64,000 bases of DNA. It comes from JACMLD01 sp039916305. Its GTDB lineage: Bacteria > Bacteroidota > Bacteroidia > Chitinophagales > Chitinophagaceae. This document shows, piece after piece, positions 62,559 through 64,000 of the stretch (within the stretch, counting starts at the first letter, position 1; every line of letters starts with the position of its first letter). A program made the translations under genes and the position numbers. The stretch lies in NCBI GenBank assembly GCA_039916305.1, contig JBDSLR010000038.1, forward strand, positions 62,001-126,000, written 5' to 3'. A model generated the notes under the pieces. That model was not told where the DNA came from and did not search any database. It worked only from the letters and a program-made list of their open reading frames with translations.

Positions 62559-63242
62559 ATGGAAACAGCTGTAAAAATTCTAACGGGCATCAATGATGAA
62601 GAAAAAGGCGCCTACCTGGCTGCTATTGCATCCATTGCTACTGCCGATACACAGGCTTCTGCGGTAGAGATTGAACACCTTACCCATCTCTGCGAAGCGG
62701 CCGATCTTTCAGCCAGCCAGCAGGCCCTTGTATTACAGGCAGCGGCCAGTACCAGTGAGCAAAACCTGGTGAAAAGCCTCGATATACTAAAAGGCAGCGA
62801 ACTGAAATATTCACTGCTGACTGACTTATTTGCATTTGCAAAATCTGATGGTAATTATAGCGAAGCCGAGCAACAGAGCGTTCAAAAAATTGCCACCTAC
62901 CTGGGAATTGATCAAACCCAATATGGTTTACTGGGTGAATTGGCTGAAAAAGCAAATGCCAGCGGCGCCAGTGCTGAAGAAGCGGGTCGTCCGGATTTTC
63001 TTTCTTCGCTTGGCCTGGGTGATAAATTAAAAGCATCAGGTATTAATGGCGGCGGGTTGCTGAAAGGCCTGGTAAGTATTGCTGCGCCAATTATTATTTC
63101 AAAAATGATGAACAGGAATGGCCGGGCCAACAGCGGGGGTGGATTGCTGGGCGGCAGGGGATTGGGTTCGTTGATTTCAATATTGAGTGGTGGAAAAGGA
63201 ATGTCCGGGGCAGGCGGTTTGATTTCAAAAATATTTAGGTAA
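62559..63242 (+). CDS. TerB-like helical protein with glycine-rich tail
   Basis: A 227-residue protein. Residues 1-130 are helical and resemble TerB/DjlA-type domains: AYLAAIASIATADTQASAVE and YSLLTDLFAFAKSDGNYSEA carry the two acidic metal-site-like turns of that family. The tail (about 165-227) is glycine-rich and hydrophobic (GINGGGLLKGLVSIAAPIII, GRANSGGGLLGGRGLG) and may pack against a membrane. TerB-like domains occur in stress and envelope systems; this member's role is unknown. Confidence 0.75.
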   Translation: METAVKILTGINDEEKGAYLAAIASIATADTQASAVEIEHLTHLCEAADLSASQQALVLQAAASTSEQNLVKSLDILKGSELKYSLLTDLFAFAKSDGNYSEAEQQSVQKIATYLGIDQTQYGLLGELAEKANASGASAEEAGRPDFLSSLGLGDKLKASGINGGGLLKGLVSIAAPIIISKMMNRNGRANSGGGLLGGRGLGSLISILSGGKGMSGAGGLISKIFR

Positions 63243-63301
63243 CAACAAGGAGACATGTTACAATAATAATAACGGTTAATTCAAACTGTAGCAGATTTGC
63301 T

Positions 63302-63412
63302 ATGAAGAAAATAGTGCTTGGCTGCTGCTTAATCATTTGCAATGTTCCGGGCATGGCACAGGTATACGGAGGCAATGGTAATCCCGGGCCTGCGCCGGAT
63401 GGACATGAATAA
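63302..63412 (+). CDS. Putative tiny secreted peptide (36 aa)
   Basis: A 36-codon frame with a complete Sec signal peptide (MKKIVLGCCLIICNVPGMAQ) and a 16-residue mature part rich in Gly, Pro and Asn (VYGGNGNPGPAPDGHE). It ends at TAA without a C-terminal sorting helix, so it may be a truncated relative of the short Pro/Gly-rich secreted proteins common in Bacteroidota. It follows the TerB-like gene by 59 bp on the same strand. Confidence 0.4.
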   Translation: MKKIVLGCCLIICNVPGMAQVYGGNGNPGPAPDGHE

Positions 63413-63645
63413 TATTTTACCCGGATATGAAACATACCGGCATGTCGAGGGCATCGGGGCAGGGTTCGTTTAATGCGCAGCAGCTGGGTTTCCTGGCTGG
63501 CAATATACCAGCCGTGCGTTTACAGTGATATACGCTTCACGGGCAGGCGGCAGGCGTTTACAAGTTCGGTTCCCAATCTCTTTCCGTATGGCTGGAATAA
63601 TATAATACGCTCTGTACAAATCGTAAGACGCAACTAACTGGTCTT

Positions 63646-64000
63646 TTATGAATGCCCGGTATCCAGCAAATGCTGAAATGTTTCCAGCGAAGCTTTGTCT
63701 TCTGCCAGTACATACAAAGTATCCGCTGCCAGTAGTTGGGTTGACCCATTTGGCGCTATGTAGTTGTCGCCTCTTTTTACTGCGAGTATATTTATGGTAG
63801 GCGGAACGGCCAGGTCTACAATGTTTTTTCCTGTGGCGTCCGCATTTGCAGTAAGCAGAATTTCTTTCATTTCAGATTTACTGTTATCGGATAATTCAAA
63901 ATCAAATCCTGTTCTTCTTTTTATAGCTGGCGGCAGGGTAACATGCAATAGTTTGGCAACATAAGAAAGTGTGGTGCCCTGCAGCAAAACGGAAGTAACG
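63646..64000 (-). CDS. K+/H+ antiporter (CvrA/NhaP2 type), C-terminal part, cut by right edge
   Basis: The frame is open to the end of the window; visible residues start VTSVLLQGTTLSYVAKLLHV (end of the last transport helix) and run through a TrkA_C/RCK_C regulatory domain (FELSDNSKSEMKEILLTANA, VPPTINILAVKRGDNYIAPN, LLAADTLYVLAEDKA). The TTG at 63987 is internal, not a start. The full protein would be about 480-600 residues; its N-terminal CPA1-type transport domain lies outside. It exchanges potassium for protons across the inner membrane. Confidence 0.87.
   Translation of the reverse strand, partial: VTSVLLQGTTLSYVAKLLHVTLPPAIKRRTGFDFELSDNSKSEMKEILLTANADATGKNIVDLAVPPTINILAVKRGDNYIAPNGSTQLLAADTLYVLAEDKASLETFQHLLDTGHS

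Noticed and set aside
62321..62593. 90-codon minus-strand frame with a hydrophobic N-terminus
   Set aside because: It overlaps the start of the TerB-like gene, lies in AT-rich DNA and ends in a low-complexity Lys/Asn/Tyr tail; no family resemblance.

Overview
The window reads as a chromosomal segment of a Gram-negative Bacteroidota, most likely the family Chitinophagaceae. The reasons are the gene families present (beta-propeller NarL-type sensor kinase, paired secreted M16 peptidases, DUF1080 hydrolase, sialate O-acetylesterase, CarboxypepD_reg-like protein, ImuA/ImuB/DnaE2 cassette, small Bacteroidota-type hypotheticals), many Sec signal peptides and lipoproteins, weak or absent Shine-Dalgarno sequences, and promoter elements resembling the Bacteroidota -7 box. 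No replication origin, CRISPR array, prophage or intact insertion sequence was seen. Species cannot be named from the sequence alone.

Layout. 0-9.4 kb: a transglutaminase / circularly permuted ATP-grasp / alpha-E / DUF2126 peptide-synthesis-type locus (DUF2126 gene cut by the left edge), split by three genes for exported proteins, one of which is an exported Ppx/GppA-like ASKHA protein. 9.7-23.6 kb: mostly housekeeping, with an acetylesterase, a Bcr/CflA efflux pump, ahcY facing an Lrp-type regulator, an M16 peptidase pair, Nudix-corA, dapF and a uridine-phosphorylase-like gene. A degenerate tandem repeat of about 108 bp lies between corA and dapF. 23.66 kb: tRNA-Cys(GCA), followed by about 1.3 kb of decayed DNA holding an IS481-type transposase remnant.

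25-42 kb: an accessory-looking stretch with long non-coding gaps and broken genes. It holds a Tat-exported amidohydrolase, a PD40 propeller protein, a polysaccharide deacetylase split by a one-base frameshift, a cupin, a lipoprotein, a propeller histidine kinase with NarL-type regulator, an FAD/NAD(P)-binding protein, an esterase, a VOC protein, a methyltransferase and a Gfo/Idh/MocA oxidoreductase. 42.6-48.8 kb: a stress module of three universal stress proteins, a secreted TPR protein, an OmpR-type regulator with its kinase, and a 94-residue orphan protein. Two arrays of four ATTAG boxes at exactly 11-bp spacing sit in front of the stress operon and the orphan gene with the same distance to a -7-like element. 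I read them as operators of that regulator.

48.9-54.4 kb: the SOS-type mutagenesis operon imuA-imuB-dnaE2. 54.7-64 kb: a secreted M28 peptidase, a MarR regulator with a perfect palindromic operator facing an acetyltransferase, a second acetyltransferase, a secreted HExxH zincin-like protein, a phosphodiester glycosidase-like protein, a DUF1080 protein, a fosmidomycin-resistance-type MFS pump, a TerB-like protein, a tiny secreted peptide, and the 3' end of a K+/H+ antiporter gene cut by the right edge.
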